NCBI GenBank assembly: GCA_002439285.1
Contig: DJTQ01000430.1
Coordinates: 1 to 6,768, forward strand
Source: Paenibacillaceae bacterium UBA6304
GTDB lineage: Bacteria; Bacillota; Bacilli; Paenibacillales; Paenibacillaceae
Direction: 5' to 3'
Length of the DNA stretch: 6,768 nt
A program made the translations under genes and the position numbers. The notes below the pieces were generated by a model, which made no database searches, was not told the DNA's origin, and saw only the letters and a program-made list of their open reading frames with translations. Positions 6,501-6,768 of the stretch are shown here, one piece after another. How positions within the stretch are numbered: the first letter of the stretch is position 1; each line of letters begins with the position of its first letter.

Positions 6501-6768
6501 TTACTTCATCACTTTAGCTAGTTCAGTAAAAATCACTCCAAGCGCATAAGCGCCTGCATCCGGATAACCGATGCTGCGTTCTCCTACGGTGCCCGCTCTG
6601 CCCATTCTGGCGACGATATCCTCCGTTTTCTTAGCTCCGAGAACCGCTGCTTCCGCCGCCTTGTTCGCCGCCGACTTCAAATCGTCGCCTTGCTTGGCGC
6701 TTTGCGTCCAGGCATCCGCGAGCGGCACAAGCGCATCAATCAATGTCTTGTCTCCGACGACAGCTCCC
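6501..6768 (-). CDS. dhaL: Dihydroxyacetone kinase subunit DhaL (3' part, cut by window edge)
   Basis: C-terminal 88 residues of the ADP/ATP-binding (DAK2) subunit, which works with DhaK to phosphorylate dihydroxyacetone; in PTS-type systems DhaM supplies the phosphate. Visible family signatures are GDKTLIDALVP at the window edge, ARMGRAGTVGERSIGYPDAGA, and the final helix. Full-length DhaL is about 200-210 residues, so a little more than half lies beyond base 6768. The frame is open to the window end, so the TTG at 6743 is internal and not a start. dhaK is expected further right. Since the terminator follows directly, dhaL is the last gene of its unit, and a dhaM, if present, is not immediately downstream. 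Base composition is clearly more GC-rich than the genes to its left. Confidence 0.9.
   Translation of the reverse strand, partial: GAVVGDKTLIDALVPLADAWTQSAKQGDDLKSAANKAAEAAVLGAKKTEDIVARMGRAGTVGERSIGYPDAGAYALGVIFTELAKVMK

Overview
The window looks like chromosome from a Gram-positive Bacillales organism, most likely a Paenibacillus or close relative. Evidence: strong AAGGAG-type ribosome binding sites, a NarG whose visible part resembles the Bacillus enzyme, and a DhaL ending typical of Firmicutes. The genus is inferred from overall character, not proven. All genes except one are on the minus strand, so the region reads right to left.

Right to left: 6768-6501 is the 3' end of dhaL (dihydroxyacetone kinase ADP-binding subunit), closed by a perfect 12-bp hairpin terminator. 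Next come a class I SAM methyltransferase (6336-5491), a broken alpha/beta hydrolase (5346-4887) that has lost its central part including the nucleophile, and a DinB/DUF664 protein (4829-4305). The only plus-strand gene, an atypical short-chain dehydrogenase of the TIP30/HTATIP2 type (3577-4239), converges on DinB across a 13-bp inverted repeat and is divergent from a second methyltransferase (3450-2845, UbiE/METTL7-like). Behind that methyltransferase, 11 bp downstream, is a small frame-disrupted gene (2833-2599) followed by a hairpin terminator.

At the left end narG (respiratory nitrate reductase alpha subunit) starts at 2393 and runs off the window after 797 codons. Its FS0 iron-sulfur ligands and molybdenum-ligand Asp region are intact. 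Its upstream region carries the palindrome AGGGAATTCCCT, the core of the NreC box known from staphylococcal nitrate and nitrite respiration promoters, placed about 43 bp before a plausible start point. This suggests oxygen/nitrate control through an NreBC-type system.

The two edge genes are core metabolism and visibly richer in G+C. The middle (about 2400-6500) is AT-richer, holds small enzymes of unknown substrate, and includes two decayed genes, so it looks like an accessory stretch between conserved loci. I see no CRISPR array, tRNA, rRNA, insertion sequence, or convincing new multi-gene system. The most useful observations are the narG control region and the two broken genes.
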